A stretch of 64,000 bases of DNA from Candidatus Poribacteria bacterium (GTDB lineage: Bacteria > Poribacteria > WGA-4E > JAJDTR01): the NCBI GenBank assembly GCA_028820655.1, contig JAPPIK010000045.1:1-64000 (forward strand), read 5' to 3'. Within the stretch, counting starts at the first letter, position 1; every line of letters begins with the position of its first letter. Positions 44,281 to 52,733 of this stretch are shown here, one piece after another. The notes under the pieces are model-generated. The model was not told the DNA's origin. It searched no databases and worked only from the letters and a program-made list of their open reading frames with translations. Made by a program: the position numbers and the translations under genes.

Positions 44281-45252
44281 ATGAAGAAGAGCGCTCCAAA
44301 AAATCGCACTCTGACCTGTAGTGAAGAGGAACTTAATCGACTTTCAAATACTCTCCTTCAAGTGGGCTGTCCTGTCAGTGAGAGGGAGATTACGGACAAG
44401 ATTATCGCAGGAGACACGTTTGAGGTGTGTAGCTATTTGCCCAAAGGATTTGTCAATCTCCTGGTACTCGACCCGCCCTACAGTCTTTCCAAGGACTACA
44501 ACGGACACGTATTCAAAACGCAGGAAAAAGACAGCTATCAGAAGTGGTTCCTGAACGCTATCGAAGTCTTGATACCCGCGCTTGCGGCGGATGCGACGGT
44601 TTACGTCTGCTCAGATTGGAGAACGTCCGTCTTGATAGCCCCCATCCTTGAATCGCACTTCCGCATTCAAAATCGAATCACTTGGGAACGGGAGAAAGGT
44701 CGCGGCGCCAAAACTAATTGGAAAAACAACACGGAGGATATTTGGTTCTGCACCACCTCCGAAAATTACTATTTTGACGTGGATGCGGTAAAGCTTAAGC
44801 GTAAAGTAAACGCCCCGTATAAAGTTGATGGAATGCCGAAGGATTGGGAAGCGGAGGAAACAGGCAACTATCGCCTCACTCACCCGTCGAACATCTGGAC
44901 GGACATAACAATTCCATTTTGGTCAATGCCTGAAAACACGAACCATCCGACACAGAAGCCGGAAAAACTGATTGCCAAGCTGATTTTAGCCAGTTCCAAA
45001 GAAGGGGATTTTGTGATCGATCCGTTCCTGGGCAGCGGAACCACTGCGGTGGTGGCGAAAAAACTTGGGAGACGTTTCTGTGGGATAGAACTTAATCGCG
45101 AATATTGCTGTTGGGCGCTCAAACGCTTGGAGCTTGCCACCGGAGATTTGACGATTCAGGGATATGCTGACGGGGTATTCTGGGAAAGAAACACTCTAAG
45201 CGATCAGCCGAAACCCACTCAAGAAATACTTCAGCAGAGGAAGTTGTTCTGA
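44281..45252 (+). CDS. Type II DNA methyltransferase (beta class, N6-adenine or N4-cytosine)
   Basis: A 323-residue S-adenosylmethionine methyltransferase. The catalytic motif DPPYSLSKDYNG (residues 60-71) comes before the SAM motif DPFLGSGTTAVVAKKLGRRF, with the target region between, which is the beta class order. HPTQKPEKLIAKLILASS sits just before the SAM motif. GIELNREYCCWALKRLE completes the binding site. D-P-P-Y is most common in N6-adenine enzymes. Its stop overlaps the ATG of the nuclease frame (TGATG at 45250-45254), a restriction-modification pair. No restriction specificity subunit is needed in this class. Confidence 0.88.
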   Translation: MKKSAPKNRTLTCSEEELNRLSNTLLQVGCPVSEREITDKIIAGDTFEVCSYLPKGFVNLLVLDPPYSLSKDYNGHVFKTQEKDSYQKWFLNAIEVLIPALAADATVYVCSDWRTSVLIAPILESHFRIQNRITWEREKGRGAKTNWKNNTEDIWFCTTSENYYFDVDAVKLKRKVNAPYKVDGMPKDWEAEETGNYRLTHPSNIWTDITIPFWSMPENTNHPTQKPEKLIAKLILASSKEGDFVIDPFLGSGTTAVVAKKLGRRFCGIELNREYCCWALKRLELATGDLTIQGYADGVFWERNTLSDQPKPTQEILQQRKLF

Positions 45253-45919
45253 TGAAATCAACATTCTATTACGGCAGTCATTATTTGGGTGTGGCAGACG
45301 GTATCAAAAACTACATCAATTCATCGCCAGAGTTTCTTTCGCAACAAACAGTTGGGAGCCCTCGAGCCGTGGGGATGCGCTTGAGACATTATTGGCAGAG
45401 AAATTTGACACTTTTTTGGGTGATTGGTGCGCCGAGTATTCAAGTGACTTTGCGCGGCGCGCAATGGCAGATCTCGCGTTTACTGACAACGATGGTTTCT
45501 ATACTGTTGTTGATGTGAAGACACACCGAGAAGATACAAAGTTCAATATGCCGAATCTGACCTCCGTTGAGCGATTGGCAAGATTCTACGAATCGGATTC
45601 AAACATCTTCTGTTTGATACTGATAAGATACGTAGTAAAGGGTACCAAAGTTACCGCGACGGAGGTCACCTTCACTCCAATTGAATTCTTGAGTTGGGAA
45701 TGCCTAACTGTAGGTGCATTAGGCTGGGGTCAAATTCAAATTTCAAACTCAAACAACATCAAAATAATTGATGGCTATTCTCGGAAAAAATGGATGCTCG
45801 ATCTCTGCGATACGCTGTTAGAGTTTTATCCAAAGGAGATTCAGAAGATACAAGAAAGAATAGGAAGATTTGAAGATGTAAAGGCGTATTGGACCACTCG
45901 GGACGATGTCTGGAAGTGA
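45252..45919 (+). pseudogene. Type II restriction endonuclease, frameshifted (HpaI/HincII-like)
   Basis: Two frames form one protein of about 221 residues. The first (from ATG 45252) reads to SQQTVGSPRAVG; one base is then missing in a run of four G (45371-45374), and the second frame goes on as DALETLLAEKFDTFLGDWCA. The catalytic region is FYTVVDVKTH, a D-x-K core, then KFNMPNLTSVERLARFYES. The order D-V-K, P-N-L-T-S, F-L-S-W, GWGQIQI resembles, from memory, the HpaI/HincII group, without implying the same site. A homopolymer frameshift can be an assembly error, so the gene may be intact in the cell. Cognate methyltransferase is immediately upstream. Confidence 0.7.
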
Positions 45920-45972
45920 CATGCCAGAATCACATTGAGTTTCTTGTGAGACGCTGTAGAAAGGCTTAGTTC

Positions 45973-46001
45973 TTGACAGGGGCGTTATAGTCATGTATTC
46001 T
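45973..46001 (+). promoter_or_regulatory. Candidate promoter for the 2-oxoacid dehydrogenase operon
   Basis: TTGACA (45973-45978), 17-nt spacer, TATTCT (45996-46001). It would give a leader of about 195 nt before the E1 alpha gene. I found no thiamin riboswitch core (CUGAGA) in that leader. Confidence 0.5.
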
Positions 46002-46205
46002 TGAGATTGTATGGGCAGTAGAATCAAGAACGGCGCCCAAGGCAAACAGAGATCGGAAACCGTTGCACAATAGCACGATTGTAGAGTCAATTTCCCGGTT
46101 CGGTAAGAATCGATCAAATGGCAACTATCTGATAAAACCTCACAGAGCCTAATTGTCTGCATTATTTGGATACTATCTTTCGGCTCCGTTCAAAAGGAGG
46201 AGAAC

Positions 46206-47186
46206 ATGGAAATTCCAAAAGAGAAGCTGCTTGAAATCTACGAACGGATGGCAACCATCCGCCAATTTGAAGAACGCGTGCGCGAAGAGTTTGCCGCGAA
46301 TCGCATTCCGGGGTTCGTCCATCTATATGCGGGAGAGGAGGCGGTCGCCGTCGGCGTCTGCGCTCATCTCACCGACGAAGACATGATCACCAGTACCCAC
46401 CGCGGTCACGGTCACTGCATCGCCAAAGGGGTCGATGTGAAGGCGATGATGGCTGAACTCTACGGTCGCGCCACCGGCGTCTGCAAGGGAAAGGGCGGGT
46501 CGATGCACATCGCTGATCTCGACCGAGGCATGCTTGGCGCCAACGGCATTGTCGGCGGCGGCATTCCACTCGCGTGCGGCGCCGCGCTGAGCGCCCAGGT
46601 ACTCGGAAAGGATAACGTGGCTGTCAGCTTCTTCGGTGACGGCGGAGCCAACGAAGGCAGTTTTCACGAAGGACTAAATCTCGCCGGCGTTTGGCAACTT
46701 CCCGCTGTATTTGTGGCGGAGAACAACGGCTGGGCGGAATCCACCAGCAGCGACTATTCCGTAGCGGGCGCCGACATCGCCGGTCGGGCTCGAGCCTACG
46801 GCATGCGCGGCGAGGTTGTGGATGGATTGGATCTCTTCGATGTTTATGAGAAAGCCGGCAAGGCGATTGCCGCGGCGCGCGCCGGAGAGGGACCCACGTT
46901 ACTCGAGTGTAAGACATACCGCTTCTACGGTCACCACGAAGGCGATAAGCAGGGCTACCGGTCGCAGGAGGAGGTCGAAGAATATCGCAAGAATCATTGC
47001 GTCATCAAGAACTTCCGCGCACGCACGACCGATGAAAGAGCATTGACCGACGAGGAGCTGGACGAGATTGAAACGCGGGTGTCGGAGTCCATAGAATCCG
47101 CGGTTGCCTACGCGGCCGACAGCCCGTGGCCCGAGCCGAGCGATGTGACGGAAGATGTCTACGTGGACTACAAGGAGGTGCTGTAA
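46206..47186 (+). CDS. 2-oxoacid (pyruvate or acetoin) dehydrogenase E1 component, alpha subunit
   Basis: A 326-residue thiamin-diphosphate enzyme half. AAAAGGAGGAG precedes the ATG. The sequence begins KEKLLEIYERMATIRQFEER, then GFVHLYAGEEAVAVGVCAHL, STHRGHGHCIAKGVDVKAMM, LYGRATGVCKGKGGSMHIAD and the ThDP motif GDGGANEGSFHEGLNLAGVW with VFVAENNGWA. RFYGHHEGDKQGYRS is the substrate-side loop. The Aco/Bfmb-type sequences and the lack of an E3 gene here point to acetoin or branched-chain 2-oxoacid use rather than the PDH core, but the substrate is not settled. It overlaps the beta gene by 1 nt. Confidence 0.93.
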   Translation: MEIPKEKLLEIYERMATIRQFEERVREEFAANRIPGFVHLYAGEEAVAVGVCAHLTDEDMITSTHRGHGHCIAKGVDVKAMMAELYGRATGVCKGKGGSMHIADLDRGMLGANGIVGGGIPLACGAALSAQVLGKDNVAVSFFGDGGANEGSFHEGLNLAGVWQLPAVFVAENNGWAESTSSDYSVAGADIAGRARAYGMRGEVVDGLDLFDVYEKAGKAIAAARAGEGPTLLECKTYRFYGHHEGDKQGYRSQEEVEEYRKNHCVIKNFRARTTDERALTDEELDEIETRVSESIESAVAYAADSPWPEPSDVTEDVYVDYKEVL

Positions 47187-48208
47187 TGAGCGAAGAACGG
47201 GAACTGACCATGGGAGCGGCTATCCGCGAGGCGCTGCATCATGAGATGGAGCGCGACTCTACCGTCATCGTTATGGGCGAGGATGTTGTTGGCGGAGCGG
47301 GATCGAAACTACCGGACGCCGAGGATTGCTGGGGCGGTCCGTTTGGAATCACCGGTGGACTCGCGGGCAAGTTCGGACGGAACCGCATTCGCGACACGCC
47401 GATTAGCGAGGCGGGTTTCATCGGCGCCGCTATTGGCGCGGCGGCGACGGGGCTCCGACCGGTAGCCGCGCTCATGTTTGTCGATTTCTTCGGCATTCCG
47501 ATGGACCAGATTTTCAACCAGGGCGCCAAAATCCGCTACATGTTTGGCGGCAAGGCAAAGGTGCCCGTCGTCATCCGAGCCGCAATCGGAGGCGGAATCA
47601 ACGCCGCCGCGCAGCACTCTCAATGCCTTTATTCCATCTTCGCACATATCCCGGGATTGAAAGTCGTGGTTCCCTCCACACCGTACGATGCCAAAGGTTT
47701 AATGACGGCGGCCATCCGCGACGACGACCTTGTATTCTTCCTGGAGCATAAGCGGTTGATGGGATCCAAAGGACACGTCCCTGAGGAATCTTATGTCGTC
47801 CCGCTGGGCGAAGCATTGGTCCGGCGCGAAGGGGACGATGTTACCGTGGTTGCAATTGCGAAGATGATCGACTTGGCACTGAGCGCGGCGGACGGGCTTG
47901 AAGCGGAAGGCGTGAATGTCGAAGTGATAGATCCGCGCTCCTTAAGCCCGCTTGATGGCAGGACGATTGTGGATTCGGTCGAGAAGACGGGGCGGCTCGT
48001 GATTGTTGACGAGGATACGCCGAGATGTAACTTGGCTACGGATATCGCCGCGCTGGCGGCGGACGAAGCCTTCTATAGCCTTGAAGCGCCGATTAAGCGT
48101 GTCACGCCTCCGCATACACCCGTCCCCTTCAGCCCGGCTCTGGAAAATGCCTATATCCCGTCAGAGGACCGTGTCGTGACAGCAATTCGGGAGGTGATGG
48201 CTGCATGA
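47186..48208 (+). CDS. 2-oxoacid dehydrogenase E1 component, beta subunit
   Basis: A 340-residue protein; start 47186 overlaps the stop of the alpha subunit (TAATG). Motifs of the transketolase-like pyrimidine domain are present: GAAIREALHHEMERD, VIVMGEDVVGGAGSKL, RIRDTPISEAGFIGAAIGAA, PVAALMFVDFFGIPMDQIFN, QGAKIRYMFGGKAKVPVVIR, and AQHSQCLYSIFAHIPGLKVV. The C-terminal domain reads DVTVVAIAKMIDLALSAADG and EVIDPRSLSPLDGRTIVDSV. The alpha and beta subunits form the E1 heterotetramer. Confidence 0.94.
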   Translation: MSEERELTMGAAIREALHHEMERDSTVIVMGEDVVGGAGSKLPDAEDCWGGPFGITGGLAGKFGRNRIRDTPISEAGFIGAAIGAAATGLRPVAALMFVDFFGIPMDQIFNQGAKIRYMFGGKAKVPVVIRAAIGGGINAAAQHSQCLYSIFAHIPGLKVVVPSTPYDAKGLMTAAIRDDDLVFFLEHKRLMGSKGHVPEESYVVPLGEALVRREGDDVTVVAIAKMIDLALSAADGLEAEGVNVEVIDPRSLSPLDGRTIVDSVEKTGRLVIVDEDTPRCNLATDIAALAADEAFYSLEAPIKRVTPPHTPVPFSPALENAYIPSEDRVVTAIREVMAA

Positions 48209-49353
48209 AAGCAGTTGTCTTTCCGAAGTCGGGATTGATTACCGAGCAGGGAACTCTTCTCCAGTGGACAGTCTCGGAAGGCGACCGTGTCGAGGAGGGG
48301 CAGCTTCTGTGCGAGGTCGAGACCGAAAAAACCACAATCGAGGTTACCGCGCCCGTGTCGGGCCTCCTTCGGAAAATACTTGTCGCCGAGGGGGGAAAGG
48401 GGCCCGTGGGCATGACGCTTGGGTGGATTGGCGAGGCAGATGAGGAGATTCCCGAGGTCAAGGAAGTACCGTCACTGCCGGGAGCTACCCCGGAGAAATC
48501 AACTCCCGCGGCAAGCTCTAAAGTTCGTCCGCAACGCGCGGCAGGGGGCGGCCGACTGCGCGCTTCGCCGGCGGCACGAAAACTTGCGGCGGAAAACGGT
48601 ATTGAACTGGCTGAAATCTCCGGCAGCGGTCCGGGCGGCGCCATCACAACCGGGGACGTGGAACGAGCCATTGAAGCCGTGGCGGCAGATGCGGACGCTG
48701 AACGTGTACCGATGAGTTCCATGCGCCGCGCTATCGCCAATCAGACGCAGGAGAGTTTCCAGCAAGCGCCGCACTTCTACCTCACGTTGGAAGCCGACGC
48801 CGAGTTGCTCTCGGGGGGACGACCGGAAGGCGTTTCGATTACACACTGCTTGATAAAGGCGGCGGGCTTGGCGCTCCGCGAGTTTCCTCAAATGCGCGCA
48901 CAGATTCAAGGTGAGGAATTCCTCATTCCTAACGCGGTTCACGTGGGACTAATCACAGCCGTTGAGGGCGGTTTGGTGGTTCCCGTGGTACGCGATGCCG
49001 ATCAACTCACGCTCTCCGAGATTTCGGACAAGGTGCGCACCCTCGTCGATAATGCACGTGCGGGCAAACTTTCCGGCGACGACGCTTCCGGCGCCGCTTT
49101 CAGCATAACCAACTTGGGCATGTACGATGTAGAGACGTTTCACGCCATCATCCACACGCCCGAATCCGCCATCCTCGCCGTCGGCACGGTCACGGAAAAG
49201 CCGGTGGTCGAGGATGGAAACGTCGTGCCCGGAAAGCGGATGGCGCTTACGCTGTCGTGCGATCACCGCGTGGTCGATGGCGTGATTGCGGCGCGGTTTC
49301 TTGGACGCCTCAAGGCGCTCTTGGAAGACGGTTCGGAATTGGGGTTAAAGTAG
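48205..49353 (+). CDS. Dihydrolipoamide acyltransferase (E2) of a 2-oxoacid dehydrogenase
   Basis: A 382-residue E2 whose ATG overlaps the beta stop (ATGA). It has one lipoyl domain with the lipoylated Lys at 42 (CEVETEKTTIEV), a peripheral-subunit-binding domain (RLRASPAARKLAAENGIELA, then EISGSGPGGAITTGDVE), a short linker and a catalytic domain ending SCDHRVVDGVIAARFLG with the catalytic His/Asp. EAISPR-type signatures of PDH E2 are not clear. This completes an E1 alpha, E1 beta, E2 operon; E3 must come from elsewhere. A stem-loop follows at 49393. Confidence 0.94.
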   Translation: MKAVVFPKSGLITEQGTLLQWTVSEGDRVEEGQLLCEVETEKTTIEVTAPVSGLLRKILVAEGGKGPVGMTLGWIGEADEEIPEVKEVPSLPGATPEKSTPAASSKVRPQRAAGGGRLRASPAARKLAAENGIELAEISGSGPGGAITTGDVERAIEAVAADADAERVPMSSMRRAIANQTQESFQQAPHFYLTLEADAELLSGGRPEGVSITHCLIKAAGLALREFPQMRAQIQGEEFLIPNAVHVGLITAVEGGLVVPVVRDADQLTLSEISDKVRTLVDNARAGKLSGDDASGAAFSITNLGMYDVETFHAIIHTPESAILAVGTVTEKPVVEDGNVVPGKRMALTLSCDHRVVDGVIAARFLGRLKALLEDGSELGLK

Positions 49354-49392
49354 GTGCCAGAGTGCAAGAATTACAGCAGTTGCTTGGTTCGG

Positions 49393-49449
49393 TTGACATT
49401 CGATAGCATGGTCCGACGGGGTTGAATTTCCCAACCCCGCTAATGTCAA
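49393..49449. terminator. Nested stem-loop after the E2 gene
   Basis: Outer arms TTGACATT (49393-49400) and AATGTCAA (49442-49449); inner perfect stem CGGGGTTG (49417-49424) and CAACCCCG (49432-49439). A further small hairpin AGGTTAG/CTAACCT follows at 49470-49488. It probably ends the operon transcript. Confidence 0.55.
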
Positions 49450-49562
49450 TTCGGTCCAGTTATTCCGGTAGGTTAGACTTCCTAACCTGACCTATCAACT
49501 TGGCGAGCACGATATAATGTCAGTTCAACCACAACTAAGTGAAGTTCAAGGAGACGCGAAGA

Positions 49563-50774
49563 ATGCCGGTAAAACCCTACACTATTGACAAATCCAAAGC
49601 CTGCCTGAAACGCTCGGATGAACTCATGGTTCGCGGTTGCCAAGGTCACAAGCGCAGCCACTCCATGTTGGAGATGGGGTATCCTGTCTTCACGCAACGC
49701 GCCGACGGTGCGCGTTTTTGGGATGTTGACGGCAACGAATACCTCGACTTTCTACTGGGCTTCGGACCCATCCTTCTCGGTTACAACGATCCCGCCATCA
49801 ATGCGGCGCTCGGTAAGCAAATAACGGAAGGCACCGTCTTCAGCACCGCGCATCCCAAAGAGTTGGAAATCGCACAGATGCTGATTGATCGTATCCCGGT
49901 TGCGGAGATGGTGGGCTTCCTTATTGGCGGGAGCGCGGTTACCAGCGCCGCGTTGCGCCTTGCACGGACGTATACCGGCAGGGAAAAGGTGATTCGATGC
50001 GGTTACCACGGCTGGCATTCTTGGACTCGACCGGGGGACGCCGGCATTCCGAAAGGAATCAGCGAATTGACCCTTGACTTCCCCTACGGCGATCTTGAGG
50101 CACTGGAAGATCGATTCAAGCAGCACGACAACCAGGTTGCCTGCGTCATCATGGAGTCGGTGCTGGGAGACGGTCCTCCGGAAGGGTTCCTGCAAGGAGT
50201 GGTTGACATGGCGCACCGCTACGGCGCGCTTGCCGTATTTGATGAAGTCAAGGTCGGATTTCGCGTGGCGATTGGCGGCGGCAGCGAATATTACGGCGTA
50301 ACGCCGGACTTGGCGACGTACGGCAAGGCGTGCTGCAACGGTTTTCCGGGCAGTTTCGTGGCTGGTAAGAGGGAAATTCTCGGTAGCGAAGCGTGTCAGA
50401 GCGCGGGGCTCGCGGCGACGTTCCACTGCGACCTGCCCAGCTTGGTCGCGTTGGAAGTGGTCATCAACGAGTTGGAACGCCGCGACGGAATCGCTTACCA
50501 GTGGAAGATTGGAAACCGCCTGATCGAGGGCGTCAACAAGGCGTGCGAAGAGGGCGGGTTGGGGTATAAATTGATCGGGACGGGCCCCATGCCGACCCCC
50601 ACCATGCAGGAAGAGGACAGAGACCGGTGCATCGCCATGCTTCAGGGATGTCTGGCACGAGGTTTCTATCTGCATCCCGGCCATCCGATGTTCTTGAGTC
50701 TGGCGCATAGCGAGCAAGACATTGAGGATACCATCGTGGCGGTACAAGAGTCTATCGCCGATCTCGATTCTTAG
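49563..50774 (+). CDS. Class III aminotransferase (glutamate-1-semialdehyde aminomutase-like)
   Basis: A 403-residue PLP enzyme. Start 49563 has AAGGAGA nine bases upstream; an earlier in-frame ATG does not. It shows SHSMLEMGYPVFTQRADGAR with FWDVDGNEYLDFLLGFGPIL, GYNDPAINAALGKQI, VGFLIGGSAVTSAALRLART, GYHGWHSW and VIMESVLGDGPPEGFLQGVV. DEVKVGFRVAIGG precedes the Schiff-base lysine in TYGKACCNGFPGSFVAGKRE. The family also includes omega-transaminases and HemL. The C-C-N-G-F-P around the lysine is different from the G-K-V/I-I-G-G-G of true HemL, so a role in heme synthesis is not claimed. Confidence 0.88.
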   Translation: MPVKPYTIDKSKACLKRSDELMVRGCQGHKRSHSMLEMGYPVFTQRADGARFWDVDGNEYLDFLLGFGPILLGYNDPAINAALGKQITEGTVFSTAHPKELEIAQMLIDRIPVAEMVGFLIGGSAVTSAALRLARTYTGREKVIRCGYHGWHSWTRPGDAGIPKGISELTLDFPYGDLEALEDRFKQHDNQVACVIMESVLGDGPPEGFLQGVVDMAHRYGALAVFDEVKVGFRVAIGGGSEYYGVTPDLATYGKACCNGFPGSFVAGKREILGSEACQSAGLAATFHCDLPSLVALEVVINELERRDGIAYQWKIGNRLIEGVNKACEEGGLGYKLIGTGPMPTPTMQEEDRDRCIAMLQGCLARGFYLHPGHPMFLSLAHSEQDIEDTIVAVQESIADLDS

Positions 50775-50794
50775 GAGCACCCAACTATTCCTGT

Positions 50795-51165
50795 CAGAAT
50801 AATTCCTTCGGCAAGTAACACTTTTTTTTCGCTTGATGACTGCAGCGAATAGTTTTCCTTCGTGGTCTGGTTTACACTCCAGCGGAGTGCGATGCCAATG
50901 GAATCGTGATCCGCCCAATCTCCGCGCTCCGGAGGAGCGCAATATCGATTGTTATTTGAAGAAAGAAAATCTCAGTTCAGAATAATTCTTTCAGCAAGTA
51001 ACATTTCTTTTTCGCACAATTACTAGCCGTGAAATGTTTTCCTGCGTGGTCTGGTTTACACTCCAGCGGAGTGAGATGTCAATAGAGCACGATATCTCCT
51101 CGCGTCTGCACTCCAGCGGAGTGCAATGTCGATTGTTACTTGGAGGAAGAATAAGTCAGTAATAA
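50795..51165. repeat. Two tandem copies of a ~184-bp intergenic unit with palindromic parts
   Basis: Unit one starts CAGAATAATTCCTTCGGCAA at 50795, unit two CAGAATAATTCTTTCAGCAA at 50978. Both go on to GGTCTGGTTTACACTCC at 50864 and 51048, and each contains the palindromic word CACTCCAGCGGAGTG with a second CTCC-GGAG palindrome about 60 bp later. The gap 50775-51194 has no gene. Confidence 0.75.
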
Positions 51166-51194
51166 AATGATTACCGATAAGGAGGGCACATAAT

Positions 51195-51890
51195 ATGCCA
51201 TACAGCAATCCGTCATGGGAACAACTAAGCAAATTGAGGGAACGCATGCGCAACGGCGAAGAGCTCAACATCGCAGGTGGAAGGGCGGGAATGTCCAAGA
51301 GCGAGATTGAAGAAGTCCTCGGCGGCGATTCCTATGATATGATAACTGTCGATAGCCAACATGCTCCGTTCAGTGAAGAGAAACTGGTGGAGTTCTGCCG
51401 GAACGCGAGAGAACTCGACATGCCGGTTCAGTTCCGCATCAAGAACACCCGGCATACCTATCTGCTCGGGAATCTTCTCGATCTCGGTCCGGCGGCGATT
51501 GTCGTCCCGCAGGTTGAAACCGAGGCAACCGTAGATGAGGCCATCAGCGCCTTCTACTACCCGCCGGTGGGGAGACGGAGTTGGCCTGCCCCGAACGGGT
51601 GGGGATGGTCGGGCGATGTTGACCGGACGGAATACATCGAATGGTGGAACGAGAACGGCATACTCTCGTTTCAAATTGAATCCGTCAATGCCGTGCTCAA
51701 TGCGCGGAAACTCGCCAAACCCGGTGTTTCCATGATCCACTGGGGCAGGAACGACCTGCATTTCAGCTTAGAAATGTATCCCGAACCGCCATTTGCTTCG
51801 TTTGAGGAGTGCGTGGCGCATGTACAGAAGCAGATGGAGGGGACCGGGGTTAAGGTTGCAAACGCCATCTCACCTGCCGGGCGGCTTTGA
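51195..51890 (+). CDS. HpcH/HpaI-type aldolase
   Basis: A 231-residue protein with AAGGAGGGCAC before the ATG. The fold of the HpcH/HpaI family (pyruvate-dependent class II aldolases, with citrate lyase beta) is shown by DSYDMITVDSQHAPFSEEKL (the D-x-x-H of the base), MPVQFRIKN, GPAAIVVPQVETEATVDEAI with the metal-binding Glu, YYPPVGRRSW and VSMIHWGRNDL, where most have G-P-x-D-L. It is short for the family (250-260 is usual) and lacks the usual R-G in R-G-x-x. Substrate unknown. A strong hairpin at 51914 follows. Confidence 0.8.
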   Translation: MPYSNPSWEQLSKLRERMRNGEELNIAGGRAGMSKSEIEEVLGGDSYDMITVDSQHAPFSEEKLVEFCRNARELDMPVQFRIKNTRHTYLLGNLLDLGPAAIVVPQVETEATVDEAISAFYYPPVGRRSWPAPNGWGWSGDVDRTEYIEWWNENGILSFQIESVNAVLNARKLAKPGVSMIHWGRNDLHFSLEMYPEPPFASFEECVAHVQKQMEGTGVKVANAISPAGRL

Positions 51891-51913
51891 TTTTGGTTCA
51901 TGGTCCACGGGCC

Positions 51914-51944
51914 GATTTCCCACCCAATCTTTGGGTGGGAAATC
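51914..51944 (+). terminator. Hairpin after the aldolase gene
   Basis: Perfect 14-bp stem GATTTCCCACCCAA / TTGGGTGGGAAATC with loop TCT, 24 bp past the stop. There is no T run; it may be a stem-type terminator or a palindromic repeat. Confidence 0.6.
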
Positions 51945-52070
51945 AAGGGTTTTGGAGATTGTCAATAACCTTACGGCACAAATATTGGGACGGGTTTGTT
52001 GTCGATAGCCATTCCTATCCTGCGAACGCCGCCCGGGAGTAAACGCGCCCGAATTGTAATCCGTTTTGTC

Positions 52071-52098
52071 TTGCCCTAGCAGAAGATGCTTCTATACT
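52071..52098 (+). promoter_or_regulatory. Candidate promoter of the lpoB-like operon
   Basis: TTGCCC (52071-52076), 16-nt spacer, TATACT (52093-52098). The start would be near 52105, just before TTGGAGGAATTC and the ATG at 52121. Confidence 0.4.
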
Positions 52099-52120
52099 CT
52101 CTCAAAATTTGGAGGAATTC

Positions 52121-52726
52121 ATGAAACTACTAGTCATTTCGGCCACCTGCATTCTCTGCGTGGTTCTGGCGGGATGCGGCGCGCCGAAAACCGTTGAACG
52201 AATTGAAACCGACACCACCATCGACCTTTCCGGAGAATGGAATGATACCGATTCTCGCTTGGTTTCCGAAGCCATGATTACGGATTGCCTGAATCACCCG
52301 TGGATAGGGCAGCACACCGCCAGGTCCAGAGGTGAGAAACCTGTGGTCATTGTTGGGGCCATCCGCAACCGCAGCGCGGAACATATCGCCATTCCCACAT
52401 TTGTGAACGATATTGAACGCGCGTTCATCAACTCCGGCTTGGTTTCCCTCGTGGCGAGTGCCAACGAGCGCGGAAATCTGCGCGACGAGAAGGAGGACCA
52501 GAGCATGTTCGCGACCCAAGAATCCACCAAAGAGATGGGACGCGAATTGGGTGCGGACTATATGTTGATGGGGCAAATTAACACCATCGAAGACCGCGAA
52601 GGCGGGAAACAGGTAACGTTTTATCAAGTCGACCTAACCTTGACGGACATTGAGAGCAATCAGAAGATATGGCTTGGGCAAAAGAAAATCAAGAAGTTCA
52701 TCCAACGGAAACGCGCTGCATTCTAA
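52121..52726 (+). CDS. Penicillin-binding protein activator LpoB-like lipoprotein
   Basis: A 201-residue lipoprotein. Start 52121 has TTGGAGG seven bases upstream. The signal ends in the lipobox LAGCG (VVLAGCGAPKTVERIET). The mature part resembles LpoB/YcfM and the FlgO-like group: DLSGEWNDTDSRLVSEAMIT, KPVVIVGAIRNRSAEHIAIP, FVNDIERAFINSGLVSLVAS, LGADYMLMGQINTIEDREGG and KQVTFYQVDLTLTDIESNQK with IWLGQKKIKK. LpoB stimulates the PBP1B transpeptidase from the outer membrane. It is 8 bp from the next gene, so cotranscribed. No PBP gene is near. Confidence 0.85.
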   Translation: MKLLVISATCILCVVLAGCGAPKTVERIETDTTIDLSGEWNDTDSRLVSEAMITDCLNHPWIGQHTARSRGEKPVVIVGAIRNRSAEHIAIPTFVNDIERAFINSGLVSLVASANERGNLRDEKEDQSMFATQESTKEMGRELGADYMLMGQINTIEDREGGKQVTFYQVDLTLTDIESNQKIWLGQKKIKKFIQRKRAAF

Positions 52727-52733
52727 TCGATTA

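Noticed and set aside
46002-46205. Thiamin riboswitch before the ThDP-dependent E1 gene
   Set aside because: No CUGAGA and no second conserved core in the leader.
49752-50942. 396-codon minus-strand frame opposite the aminotransferase
   Set aside because: Shadow frame; the plus strand has all aminotransferase motifs and a ribosome site.
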